From positions 2,851 to 52,191 of the forward strand of contig PCUL01000006.1 of the NCBI GenBank assembly GCA_002771745.1: 49,341 bases of DNA. Direction: 5' to 3'. A program made the translations under genes and the position numbers. This stretch comes from Bacteroidetes bacterium CG18_big_fil_WC_8_21_14_2_50_41_14 (GTDB lineage Bacteria > Bacteroidota > Bacteroidia > Bacteroidales > F082). The stretch's first letter is position 1; each line of letters opens with the position of its first letter. Below, one piece after another: positions 1 to 8,000 of this stretch. The notes beneath the pieces are model-generated. The model ran no database searches and was not told where the DNA came from. It worked only from the letters and a program-made list of their open reading frames with translations.

Positions 1-573
1 TTAAAACAGTTAACTGAGAAATACTACGAAGGACTTACTTCCCTGGAGGAAGAACGGCAGCTTTTAGAATGGCTGCGGACTTCTTCCGATGGAGCCGCTT
101 ATGCTGATGTTCTGACACAGCTGGAGCTAATGCTGCAACTGAATAGGGATATAAAGAACGATCCCGGATTTGATCAGCAGATTATTGCTGCTCTTCAGGT
201 CAATCGGCAGACCAAAAGAAGGAGGTTACAGAGGTCTTATCGTCTTACGGGCATCGCCGCTACTGTATTGGTTTTTCTGGCCGTCTGGCTAGGTAGTGAA
301 CTGTTAAAACCCACCGAGGTATTTGGGACTATCAACGATCCCACGCTTGCTTTTAACGAAACTACGCGGATACTGGACAAGGTTTCCGGTGGGTTGAATA
401 AAGGCCTCAGACCTGCTCAGCAATCGACCGAAAAGTTGGTGAAAGGGATAGGAAAGGTGGAAAAAGCAATTGAAAAATCGAACCAACTCAACGAAGTCAA
501 TAAAGCCTCACAATACCTGAATTCATTTACACGGGTTTATGTTAAACTCGGACATGAGAATAACAAAAATTAG
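1..573 (+). CDS. Anti-sigma-factor-like membrane protein, 5' end outside window
   Basis: The reading frame is open from base 1, so the gene starts upstream; an ATG at 130 is only an internal methionine. The first visible residues (a Leu/Glu-rich stretch around YYEGLTSLEEERQLLEWL) resemble the cytoplasmic N-terminus of FecR-like anti-sigma factors of Bacteroidota. A single membrane segment follows at about visible residues 81-101, then an extracytoplasmic tail of roughly 90 residues rich in Lys and Asn. No full FecR domain is present in this short tail. The next gene encodes a DUF4252 protein 21 bp downstream, and in Bacteroidota such pairs commonly follow an ECF sigma factor gene. I infer that the sigma factor lies just left of the window. 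The role as anti-sigma factor is a family inference; the membrane topology is visible in the sequence. Confidence 0.65.
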   Translation, partial: LKQLTEKYYEGLTSLEEERQLLEWLRTSSDGAAYADVLTQLELMLQLNRDIKNDPGFDQQIIAALQVNRQTKRRRLQRSYRLTGIAATVLVFLAVWLGSELLKPTEVFGTINDPTLAFNETTRILDKVSGGLNKGLRPAQQSTEKLVKGIGKVEKAIEKSNQLNEVNKASQYLNSFTRVYVKLGHENNKN

Positions 574-594
574 TAATCATTAAATATTATAACC

Positions 595-1131
595 ATGAAA
601 AAGACCATTTTAATTACCGCATTGTTTTTATTAGCACTGATGCCGGCGATACTCCAGGCACAGACGGCCATCGACAAATTGTATGAAAAATACGCCGGAC
701 AGGAGGGATTTACCAGCATTAACATTTCACCCGGAATGTTTCAGATGCTTGGTAACCTGGAAACCGATGACAGCACCGAAGGAGTAAAAGAGGCTCAAAA
801 TGTGATGGAGCAGCTTAAAAGTCTAAAGATGTTGGTTTATGAACCTAAAGAAGGACAGAAATTCGACTTCATGTCAGAGGTCAAAAAAACAGTCAAACTG
901 GGTGATTATGAAGAACTCATGGCCATTCGGGAGGAAAATTCCGATATCCGTTTTCTGGTGAAGAAAACCAAGGACAATCACATTTCAGAATTGCTGATGC
1001 TGGTTGACGATGAAAACGAGGGAATGATCATGAGCATGACAGGTAACATCGACATGAACACCATTTCAGAAATAGGTAAATCGATGAATATGAAAGGAAT
1101 GGAGAATTTGGATAAGCTAGACAAAAAGTAA
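595..1131 (+). CDS. DUF4252 domain-containing secreted protein
   Basis: This 178-residue protein has a clear signal peptide (MKKT start, hydrophobic core, cleavage near QAQ at residues 21-23). The rest matches the DUF4252 pattern: a short helical start (AIDKLYEKYAGQEGFTSINI), a conserved region around 'ISPGMFQMLGNL', and a Met-rich, Lys-rich C-terminus. DUF4252 proteins are of unknown function and in Bacteroidota often sit behind an ECF sigma/anti-sigma pair, which fits the upstream gene. It is probably co-transcribed with that gene because the gap is 21 bp. A terminator follows at 1152-1190. The family call is fairly secure; nothing in the sequence shows a biochemical activity. Confidence 0.75.
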   Translation: MKKTILITALFLLALMPAILQAQTAIDKLYEKYAGQEGFTSINISPGMFQMLGNLETDDSTEGVKEAQNVMEQLKSLKMLVYEPKEGQKFDFMSEVKKTVKLGDYEELMAIREENSDIRFLVKKTKDNHISELLMLVDDENEGMIMSMTGNIDMNTISEIGKSMNMKGMENLDKLDKK

Positions 1132-1151
1132 CATTAGCAGATGATGTAAAA

Positions 1152-1190
1152 ACAAAAAGGGCTTGTGCAAACTGCGCAAGCCTTTTTTTT
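1152..1190. terminator. Bidirectional intrinsic terminator
   Basis: A 9-bp stem (GGCTTGTGC paired with GCGCAAGCC, one G-U wobble, 5-nt loop) is flanked by an A-rich run on the left and eight T on the right. It can end both the plus-strand DUF4252 transcript and the convergent minus-strand thioredoxin transcript. Confidence 0.85.
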
Positions 1191-1209
1191 GTTTGGTTCG
1201 GCTTTTAAC

Positions 1210-1728
1210 TTATAAAAGTTTCTCGATTTCTTCCGTTGTGGCAGCATTGCTCGGTCTGGAAGCATTTGTATTTATAATATTGCCTTTGCGGTCGATAAGT
1301 ACATAGCGGGGAATTGTTCTTACATTCAGCAATTGGTTGTATTCCTGATGTACTTTTTGGCTGGCCAGGTAATGGTCCCCGGTTATCTGTAGTTGTTTGA
1401 TCATGCCTTCCCATTTAGCAGCGTCCTGATCCGAAGAAATGTAGACAAACACCACGTCTTTTCCTTTCAGTTGCTTTTTCATGTTAGCGGAGTGTGGCAT
1501 TTCACCACGACAAGGTCCACACCAACTGGCCCAGAAATCGAGATAAATCACTTTGCCTTTGTATTTAGCCAGGATGTCTTTAAAACCCATTTCAGCATTG
1601 GCTGCATCACGCAGGTTTACCAAATGAGCATCTTCCGGAAGTGCTTGTGTTGCATTGGATTGTTGTGAAAAAGCGGCCATGCCCATTAACAATATGCCTA
1701 CGGTAATAATTGATTTAAGAGTTCGCAT
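1210..1728 (-). CDS. TlpA-like thioredoxin-fold oxidoreductase, exported
   Basis: The 172-residue product has an N-terminal signal peptide ending near AFSQQ (residue 22) and one thioredoxin domain. The active site WASWCGPCR has redox cysteines C70 and C73, and the conserved cis-proline is P140 in RTIPRYVLID. This is the TlpA/ResA type of periplasmic thiol-disulfide oxidoreductase, used in Bacteroidota for cytochrome maturation or general disulfide reduction. It lacks the long N-terminal DUF4369 domain common in larger relatives, so it is a minimal version. It appears to be a single-gene unit, with its own TAnnTTTG element 18 bp upstream and a shared terminator downstream. The substrate cannot be read from the sequence. 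Confidence 0.88.
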   Translation of the reverse strand: MRTLKSIITVGILLMGMAAFSQQSNATQALPEDAHLVNLRDAANAEMGFKDILAKYKGKVIYLDFWASWCGPCRGEMPHSANMKKQLKGKDVVFVYISSDQDAAKWEGMIKQLQITGDHYLASQKVHQEYNQLLNVRTIPRYVLIDRKGNIINTNASRPSNAATTEEIEKLL

Positions 1729-1745
1729 TGTGATTCTTTTTTCTG

Positions 1746-1753
1746 CAAAAATA
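1746..1753 (-). promoter_or_regulatory. Candidate -7 element for the thioredoxin gene
   Basis: The minus strand reads TATTTTTG, a match to the Bacteroidota -7 consensus TAnnTTTG, 18 bp before the start codon at 1728. I do not see a good -33 TTTG at the usual distance. Confidence 0.45.
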
Positions 1754-1906
1754 GCATCATTTCTATTACTTGTGAAATTTTAACACTATTTTAGAAATAC
1801 TGGGGGCAAGCCAGGTTTTGAGAAATTAATAAATGAAGCATTAAAAAGTGATTATTGAATGAAGAGTTAATGATTTGAAATTCAGATTAAAATGTTAAAT
1901 GACCAA

Positions 1907-2563
1907 TTACTGTGTAAACACAAACTGAATCATATTTGCCCCCATTTCCAACGCTTCGGTGCGTTTTTCCTTGGAATCATGATGTACGCCCGGGTCTTCC
2001 CATCCATCACCCAAATCGCATTCGTAATCATAAAAGCAAACCAACCTGTTTCCGACAAACAAACCAAAACCTTGGGAGTCTTTATTGTCGTGTTCATGAA
2101 TTTTAGGCAATCCATCGGGGAAATCAAACTTCTGATGATAAATGGGATGATTTAAAGGAAGTTCAACAAACTCCTGATCGGGAAACACCCTTTTCATCTC
2201 CCTGCGGATATACGGATCAAGACCATAATTATCGGAAATATGTAAAAAGCCTCCCGACATCAGGTACTTCCGCAGGTTCTCCACCTCCTCGGGTGTTAAA
2301 ATAATGTTTCCGTGTCCGGTAATATGTACAAAAGGATAATTAAATAACTCGCTGCTTCCAATCGGAACAGTTGGAATATCCGTGTTGATATTGGTATTAA
2401 GCCGGTCGTTAGAAAATTTGACCAGGTTGGGCAACGAGGTGGGGTTGGCATACCAGTCGCCACCTCCGTTATATTTAACTAAAGCTATGGAAACATCTTG
2501 TGCACCAATAGGTTGAAAAAATAGAATGAATGTGATAAGTGCTAATATTTTAATCAGTTTCAT
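1907..2563 (-). CDS. DUF4159 domain-containing exported protein
   Basis: I place the start at 2563 (MKLIKILALITF...) because it opens directly with a signal peptide cleaved after IGAQ at residue 22. The longer frame to 2614 would add 17 hydrophilic residues and run into rsmE. The mature part has the DUF4159 signatures: an N-terminal VKYNGGGDWYAN, a central 'HITGHGNI' and 'LRKYLMSGGFLHISDNYG', and a C-terminal aromatic/acidic region (FYDYECDLGDGWED). The fold is related to glutamine-amidotransferase-like domains, but I see no complete catalytic triad. In many Bacteroidota this family is found near MoxR/AAA and BatA-like genes; here the neighbour is rsmE, 11 bp upstream, so the two are probably co-transcribed. 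The function is unknown. Confidence 0.8.
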   Translation of the reverse strand: MKLIKILALITFILFFQPIGAQDVSIALVKYNGGGDWYANPTSLPNLVKFSNDRLNTNINTDIPTVPIGSSELFNYPFVHITGHGNIILTPEEVENLRKYLMSGGFLHISDNYGLDPYIRREMKRVFPDQEFVELPLNHPIYHQKFDFPDGLPKIHEHDNKDSQGFGLFVGNRLVCFYDYECDLGDGWEDPGVHHDSKEKRTEALEMGANMIQFVFTQ

Positions 2564-2574
2564 TTTTTTTTGGC

Positions 2575-3285
2575 TTAAGGATTCAATAGGTTGATTACGT
2601 GAATGGTATGACAAGCTGCTACACCTGCAGTTTCGGTCCTTAGCCTGGCAGGTCCCAGTTTAACCGGAATAAAACCCTGTTGTTTTGCTGCTTCCACTTC
2701 TTCGCGCGAGAAATCACCTTCCGGGCCAATCAGTACCAGCGTGTTCTTGTTTGGTTTGCACAATTGTGCAAGCTCCTGCGTAACTTCTTTATCAATAAAG
2801 GCAATAAATTTATCCCCTTCAAAGCTTTGTGTAATGAAGGAATTAAACTTTTTAGGTTCATACAAATCAGGCAGCCGACTTTTTAACGATTGTTTCATGG
2901 CTGCCACCAATACTTTTTTAAGTCTGTCGGGTTTTACATCACGTCTTTCTGAGTGAAATGTGATGATGGGGGTGATGCTGTCTACACCCATTTCAGCGGT
3001 TTTTTCAAGAAACCACTCAAAACGGTTGATGTTTTTGGTGGGTGCTACGGCCAGATGGATGTGGAAGTTTCTGGTGCTATCCCCCTTTCTTTCGCTCTTT
3101 ACCTCAACCATACATCCTTTTGCATTTCCATCAATGATCTCACACTCGTAAAACATACCCTTTCCATCGGTAGTGGTTATCACATCACCAACCTGTTTTC
3201 GTAACACCCGGATCAGGTGCTTCGACTCTTCTTCATCCAGTTTAAACTGCGGTTTCTGAAGTTGGGGTGTGTAAAATAAATTCAT
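2575..3285 (-). CDS. rsmE: 16S rRNA (uracil-1498-N3)-methyltransferase RsmE
   Basis: RsmE methylates U1498 in the 16S rRNA decoding region using S-adenosylmethionine. The product is 236 residues from the start at 3285 (MNLFYTP), normal for the family; a start at 3297 adding four residues is possible. It has an N-terminal PUA-like part (ESKHLIRVLRKQVGD, ending in a basic strand) and a C-terminal SPOUT/trefoil-knot domain. The knot motifs are LVLIGPEGDFSREEVE and LGPARLRTETAG, followed by the terminal helix AACHTIHVINLL. It lies between the T9SS protein gene (17 bp gap) and the DUF4159 gene, probably in one transcript with the latter. This is a housekeeping gene. Confidence 0.95.
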   Translation of the reverse strand: MNLFYTPQLQKPQFKLDEEESKHLIRVLRKQVGDVITTTDGKGMFYECEIIDGNAKGCMVEVKSERKGDSTRNFHIHLAVAPTKNINRFEWFLEKTAEMGVDSITPIITFHSERRDVKPDRLKKVLVAAMKQSLKSRLPDLYEPKKFNSFITQSFEGDKFIAFIDKEVTQELAQLCKPNKNTLVLIGPEGDFSREEVEAAKQQGFIPVKLGPARLRTETAGVAACHTIHVINLLNP

Positions 3286-3302
3286 ATCGGCAGCCAAAGG
3301 AT

Positions 3303-6206
3303 TTATCTGACAATGATGACTTTGTGTGTAGATGATTTCCCTGTTCCGGAGGTTTTAATGAGATAAATCCCCGGTGCATACTGGCTGTTTTCGTTCATTA
3401 AAATTTTGCCTGGTCCATTTACAGGTTTGCTCATCAACTTTTGTCCCATCTGGTTGAGCAGTTCAACCTGATGGATGCCTGATTTTTCAGGAACCAACAC
3501 ATGGATGATTCCATTGGACGGATTCGGGAAAATCTGAACTTCTGAAATAACTGGTTTTTGCTCAATTGCAACGGTTTGCGAAATGGATACGTTGTCGATG
3601 AGGAGGGCATTTCCATAAAAGCTGTAGGTTTCGAAAGCAATTTTAATGTTCGACATGCCCAACCATGCACCCAGGTCGATGACGTTACATTCACTTCCCC
3701 AGCCGTTACCACACCAATCGGAGGCCACTTGTGGGAAGAAAAGATCGGCAGTAGGTTCGTGCGTGGCAAAATTACCTGAACCATCTTCACCCATGGCTTT
3801 TAATCGGGTCCAGGTTGCGCCACAATCAGCCGACAGGTAAACAATCAGCGAATCTGTAGCCGGGACGGCAGTATTTTGTGTGTAAGCATGTTGAAATTCA
3901 AGATAGGCATTGGTCATTCCTTCCAGGTTAAAAGGAGGGGAGATCAGCCGGTCGCGTTGCCCGATGGCCGGATAATCGCGGAAATTTACACCAGCCGCCA
4001 GGTGTCCGGGGCTGTTTCCTCCAATGGAAAAGATTTCCCAGGTTTTGCTATGGTCTGGGTTTTCAATTTCCCAGTTATATCTCTCAAAACCATTGTATTC
4101 AAAATCTTCGGCAAACCAGGGTTGATAACCTCCGGCAGATATCAAATCAAATTCGGTCAGGGTGGAAGACCCATTCAGGTTGGTAGCGGTGAGTGTAACG
4201 GCATAGTCGTTGGCCTCATTGAATTCCACTTCCGGGTTTTGGCTGTAGGGATCGGTTCCATTGATAAAAGTAACGGTAGATGGATCGAACTGCCATTCCC
4301 ATTGGATGGGACTGTACAGACTTGAATCGGTAAAATGCACCGGTTGATTGACACATACTTTCTCAACATCGGCAGAAAAACTGATTTCAGGAAGAATGGA
4401 CGAACTTACTGTGATAAACTGTTGTTTGGTAACCACATCCGTTCCCAACACATTGGAAGCGGTAAGGGTAACGGTAAAAGTTCCTTCGTTTGGATAGACA
4501 ATGTTTTGAGGATTTTGTTCACTGGAAACAGCGGGAACACCGCCTTCAAATTCCCATTGCCATTCGGAAGGAACACCAATGGTGAGGTCGGTAAAGTTGA
4601 CGCTTTCACCGGTGGGAATAATGGTTTCATCCGATGTAAAATCGGCTACCGGAGAAAAGGAAGGTTTCACCATGGCCCACCAGGTTCCCCAGGTGTCGCC
4701 GCCCTGTGGCATCATGGCGAATTCCTGAATAGTCCAGAAGTCGATATCGTTTTCGGGATCAACACAGGCTGCCGAATAATCCCCCCAACGGTTGCGGTCG
4801 CCGCCATAGGTTTTATAATAGGGAGCCTCGCCCTCTTTGTATTGGTAATAGGTACGCATGGAGTTGGGATCATCGTAATAGGCTTTAAATGAATATCCTG
4901 CGCCGGCATATTGGGTACTTGAAAATACATTGTGCCCGATCATGACATCTTCGTTGGCGTTTACCGCGATGGAAGGAAAGGCAAATGAAAAGGTGTTCGA
5001 CTGATCCTCGATGCGGCCATGTTCAAGAATGATTCCATCGGTGTCAAGTTCCCACCATTGCACGGCGCAACGCTGTGGGTCGCCTGCCGGAAGAAACACA
5101 TGGTGTACTGCCCATAGTTTGTTGTTGCGGTAAATAACGGTTTCCATGCGCGCATCTACTGAATTTATCAACTGCGAGGAGCCCAGCTGAGGCAAAAAAT
5201 TACCGTAATCTCCACCCCATCCTGACCAGGGTTCTGGTATTCCAATGTCGCCCTGGTATTCAAAAACCGGGTTGTTGAGCTCGCCACTCAGTTTGAATTT
5301 CTTGATGTATCCGTATCCGTTTTGATCTCCATCGCCGGTGGCAATCAGATACTGGTCTTCAGCCTGGTTGTCATAGGTTATGGATGGCACCAGGGTAAAA
5401 CCTTCGTAGGTGGCAAATCGGGTATAATTGATGTCCTCATCGCCATTGTAGGCCGCCATTTTATCAAAAACAAACACCGTGCGATAGTAATCGCCACCAA
5501 ACATGTTTCCGCTCACAGTAATCCATTTCTTGTTAAAACCAATGCTGGGATAATCAAACCAGGCGATATTGGAGGCATCGGTATCTACCCAGTAAAAGTT
5601 CCAGTCGCCCATGGGATCCGATGAGGTGCTTACACCAATGTACAACTTCGATTCATTTACGTTGGAGCCACTGGGGGTGGTCATAATCCAACGGTCGTTG
5701 TAGGGATCGTACAGGATTTTCGGGTCAAAAGTACCGGTAGTGCCGGGAAGTGGTCTCCAGAAATTTCCCAAGGCGGTGGTCATCAACACATTGCCTTCTT
5801 TGTCCTGTATGCGGACTTCCGTATTCAGGGTGGTCATCAGGTGGTTGGGACCGGCAGCACCCATTACGTCGGGAGGTATCGATCGCTGGTTGTCCTCCAG
5901 TGAGAGGAAGTCCCTGGTGGGCGCAGGCGACACTTCACGACTGGCGGGTTTATTGGCCCTCTGTGGTGAAGGCGCTTCCTGATAGATGATGCGGTCGGGA
6001 TTGGTTTTAAAATCAGGTGCTTTCCAGTTTTTGTTGGGGGTTTTTATCCCTGAAAAATTGCTGTAGTCGGTGATGGTGTCCAGCGCCATGGCTCCTACGT
6101 TTACCGTAGCGCCTTTAATGGCTTTGCCGGCTTTTCCGTGATAGCTTTGCGCTGAAAGAAAGGCGCTTAACACAATAAATAGGGTAACAAAAGAGATAAT
6201 TCGCAT
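3303..6206 (-). CDS. Large secreted PKD-domain protein with T9SS sorting tail
   Basis: From the start at 6206 (MRIISFVTLF) the product is 967 residues; the frame continues to 6245 but only the later Met gives a signal peptide (cleavage near LSAQ). After a Pro/Arg-rich linker there is a long N-terminal region of about 400 residues (LSLEDNQRSIPPDVMGAAGPNHLMT onward) that may be a beta-propeller-like fold. Two PKD domains follow, each with the [W-x-W-x-F] core (EWQWEFEGG and EWEWQFDPS). A jelly-roll region with acidic sites and 'LLIDNVSIS' resembles the MAM/choice-of-anchor family. The last 75 residues are a type A sorting domain (VFPNPSNG, a late GIYLIK, terminal Lys/Arg). It is therefore exported through the type IX secretion system and held on, or released from, the cell surface. 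No catalytic domain is recognisable. Confidence 0.85.
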   Translation of the reverse strand: MRIISFVTLFIVLSAFLSAQSYHGKAGKAIKGATVNVGAMALDTITDYSNFSGIKTPNKNWKAPDFKTNPDRIIYQEAPSPQRANKPASREVSPAPTRDFLSLEDNQRSIPPDVMGAAGPNHLMTTLNTEVRIQDKEGNVLMTTALGNFWRPLPGTTGTFDPKILYDPYNDRWIMTTPSGSNVNESKLYIGVSTSSDPMGDWNFYWVDTDASNIAWFDYPSIGFNKKWITVSGNMFGGDYYRTVFVFDKMAAYNGDEDINYTRFATYEGFTLVPSITYDNQAEDQYLIATGDGDQNGYGYIKKFKLSGELNNPVFEYQGDIGIPEPWSGWGGDYGNFLPQLGSSQLINSVDARMETVIYRNNKLWAVHHVFLPAGDPQRCAVQWWELDTDGIILEHGRIEDQSNTFSFAFPSIAVNANEDVMIGHNVFSSTQYAGAGYSFKAYYDDPNSMRTYYQYKEGEAPYYKTYGGDRNRWGDYSAACVDPENDIDFWTIQEFAMMPQGGDTWGTWWAMVKPSFSPVADFTSDETIIPTGESVNFTDLTIGVPSEWQWEFEGGVPAVSSEQNPQNIVYPNEGTFTVTLTASNVLGTDVVTKQQFITVSSSILPEISFSADVEKVCVNQPVHFTDSSLYSPIQWEWQFDPSTVTFINGTDPYSQNPEVEFNEANDYAVTLTATNLNGSSTLTEFDLISAGGYQPWFAEDFEYNGFERYNWEIENPDHSKTWEIFSIGGNSPGHLAAGVNFRDYPAIGQRDRLISPPFNLEGMTNAYLEFQHAYTQNTAVPATDSLIVYLSADCGATWTRLKAMGEDGSGNFATHEPTADLFFPQVASDWCGNGWGSECNVIDLGAWLGMSNIKIAFETYSFYGNALLIDNVSISQTVAIEQKPVISEVQIFPNPSNGIIHVLVPEKSGIHQVELLNQMGQKLMSKPVNGPGKILMNENSQYAPGIYLIKTSGTGKSSTHKVIIVR

Positions 6207-6242
6207 GGTGATTGTACTAAATGATTGATAGAATAACGGATG

Positions 6243-6250
6243 CAAATATA
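6243..6250 (-). promoter_or_regulatory. Candidate -7 element for the PKD/T9SS gene
   Basis: The minus strand reads TATATTTG (TAnnTTTG), 36 bp upstream of the chosen start at 6206. This supports 6206 over the longer start at 6245, which would leave no room for a leader. Confidence 0.45.
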
Positions 6251-6389
6251 GTATTTTGTTGGTAGTGGGGTGAAAGTGGAAAGTCGCCTGCCAGGCCGGG
6301 GAGTAGTGAACTATGAAGTTTGTGAAATTACCTATAATGAATCGATCATAACGATCAAAAAAATCTGCGGCCCATTACTTTTTCAGATT

Positions 6390-8000
6390 TTACAACTGTT
6401 CCAACACTACCGCCTCATAGCCCAGTAAATCCAAAAAATTATGTTGTGTCCGGTCGTTGAAACTGATGTAAGTGTTGAGCAGCACTTTCCAATGGGTGTT
6501 TCGGGGCAATGCGATGGTTTTTTTTCGTGAAGTAAAGTTGAGAACCACCAGGATATTTTCACCGTTTTGTTGTCTGAAATATGAAAGCACACCGGAATGA
6601 CCTTTTTCCAGAAATTCCATACGTCCTTCAGTCAGTGCGGCTTTGGAAGAACGGATGTGTAACAACTTTCTATACAGGGAATAAATGGACATTTCATCTT
6701 TGGCTTGATATTCAACACATTTCTCCTGATAGTGGTTGTTAACGGGCAGCCAGGGTTTCTCTGTTGAAAACCCGGCATTCACAGAATTGTTCCATAACAT
6801 GGGTCTTCGGGCCTGGTCGCGTCCTGAATAAAGAGGCCAGTATTTTAGGCCCAAAGGATCACTGATCTTGCTTCGTGGAACCGGCGTATTTTCCATGCCA
6901 ATTTCTTCACCATAATAAATAAATGGGGTGCCCCGCAGCGTTAACATCAGTACTGCCGACACCTTGGCTTTTTTTTCCTGTTCCGAAAACATTCCGTTCC
7001 GGTTAAAACTTCGGTGTAAGTCGTGATTCGACAACACATGGCATGGCCACCCTTCCTGGGGTATGAGCTTGTACCATTTTTTGATGCTGAGGTAATAACT
7101 TCGGGCATTCCATCTTGAAAAAAGCAACGAAAAATCAAATGCCATGTGCAACGAGTCAGTACCGTTGCCCAGATAACTTGCCGCTATGCCTGCATCACCG
7201 GGTGGTAGCGTATAGATCTCTCCAACAAGCAGTTTGTCAGAATATTCATTTACAATGGTCCTTAATTGTTTTACAATTTTTAGTGATTTATTTTGATTGG
7301 AATTGTATTTAAGCTCTTGAAAAAACGGAAGCTTAAATGTTAACGGATTGTCCCTGAATTTTTTATCCTTAATAATCATGTTGATGACATCCAGGCGAAA
7401 TCCGTCAACACCCATGTCCAGCCAATAGCGCATAATCCCATAAAAGGCCTCCTGCACTCCCTTGAGGCGCCAGTTCAAATCTGGCTGTTCTTTTAAAAAC
7501 GAATGAAAATAATATTGTTCAGTTTTAGCGTCCCACTCCCACGCACTTCCTCCAAAGGCATTTTTCCAATTGTTGGGAGGACCACCTTTAACCTTGTTCT
7601 CCCAGATATACCAGTCCCGTTTTGGGTTGTCGGTTGAAGACCTGGACTCCAGAAACCACGAATGAAGGTGAGAAGTGTGGTTGAGCACCAGATCGAGAAT
7701 CACCTTGATACCACGCGCGTGTGCTTCATCTAACAGTTGTTTTAAATCCTCCATACTGCCCAATGTTGGATCTGTTTCCATGTAGTCGCGCACATCGTAG
7801 CCGAAATCGAAGTTGGGTGTTTCGAAAATGGGTGTCAGCCAGATAGCTGCCACACCGAGTTGATGCAGGTAATCGAGCTTTTTTATCACACCTGCCAAAT
7901 CGCCTATACCATCGCCATTGGAATCGTAAAAGCTGCGGGTATAAATTTGGTAGATGGCGCCATGTTTCCACCAGACCCAATCTTCAGGTTTGTATCTCAT
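6390..8000 (-). CDS. GH13 alpha-glucosidase / oligo-1,6-glucosidase
   Basis: The 536-residue protein has all conserved regions of the GH13 alpha-amylase family. Region I is DLVLNH (103-108), region II GFRLDV with nucleophile D204, region III GEIY with acid/base E261, and region IV NHD with transition-state stabiliser D327. The QPDLN motif (172-176) is typical of the oligo-1,6-glucosidase/alpha-glucosidase group, which removes glucose from the non-reducing ends of short alpha-glucans. A C-terminal beta domain (from about residue 450) closes the chain. There is no signal peptide, so it should act in the cytoplasm. The start codon overlaps the stop of the upstream PHP-glycosyltransferase gene as ATGA, which implies translational coupling. 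An exact specificity (alpha-1,4, alpha-1,6, trehalose, sucrose) cannot be fixed by eye. Confidence 0.92.
   Translation of the reverse strand: MRYKPEDWVWWKHGAIYQIYTRSFYDSNGDGIGDLAGVIKKLDYLHQLGVAAIWLTPIFETPNFDFGYDVRDYMETDPTLGSMEDLKQLLDEAHARGIKVILDLVLNHTSHLHSWFLESRSSTDNPKRDWYIWENKVKGGPPNNWKNAFGGSAWEWDAKTEQYYFHSFLKEQPDLNWRLKGVQEAFYGIMRYWLDMGVDGFRLDVINMIIKDKKFRDNPLTFKLPFFQELKYNSNQNKSLKIVKQLRTIVNEYSDKLLVGEIYTLPPGDAGIAASYLGNGTDSLHMAFDFSLLFSRWNARSYYLSIKKWYKLIPQEGWPCHVLSNHDLHRSFNRNGMFSEQEKKAKVSAVLMLTLRGTPFIYYGEEIGMENTPVPRSKISDPLGLKYWPLYSGRDQARRPMLWNNSVNAGFSTEKPWLPVNNHYQEKCVEYQAKDEMSIYSLYRKLLHIRSSKAALTEGRMEFLEKGHSGVLSYFRQQNGENILVVLNFTSRKKTIALPRNTHWKVLLNTYISFNDRTQHNFLDLLGYEAVVLEQL

Noticed and set aside
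2564-2614. Longer start for the DUF4159 protein
   Set aside because: The extra residues are hydrophilic, lie partly inside rsmE and would bury the signal peptide.
4335-4892. 185-residue plus-strand frame opposite the PKD/T9SS gene
   Set aside because: It is antisense to a long gene with recognisable PKD and sorting domains, and its own sequence looks like no known protein.
6340-6375. Weak inverted repeat (ATCGATCATAACGATC) after the GH13 gene
   Set aside because: The pairing is short and AT-rich, not convincing as a terminator.
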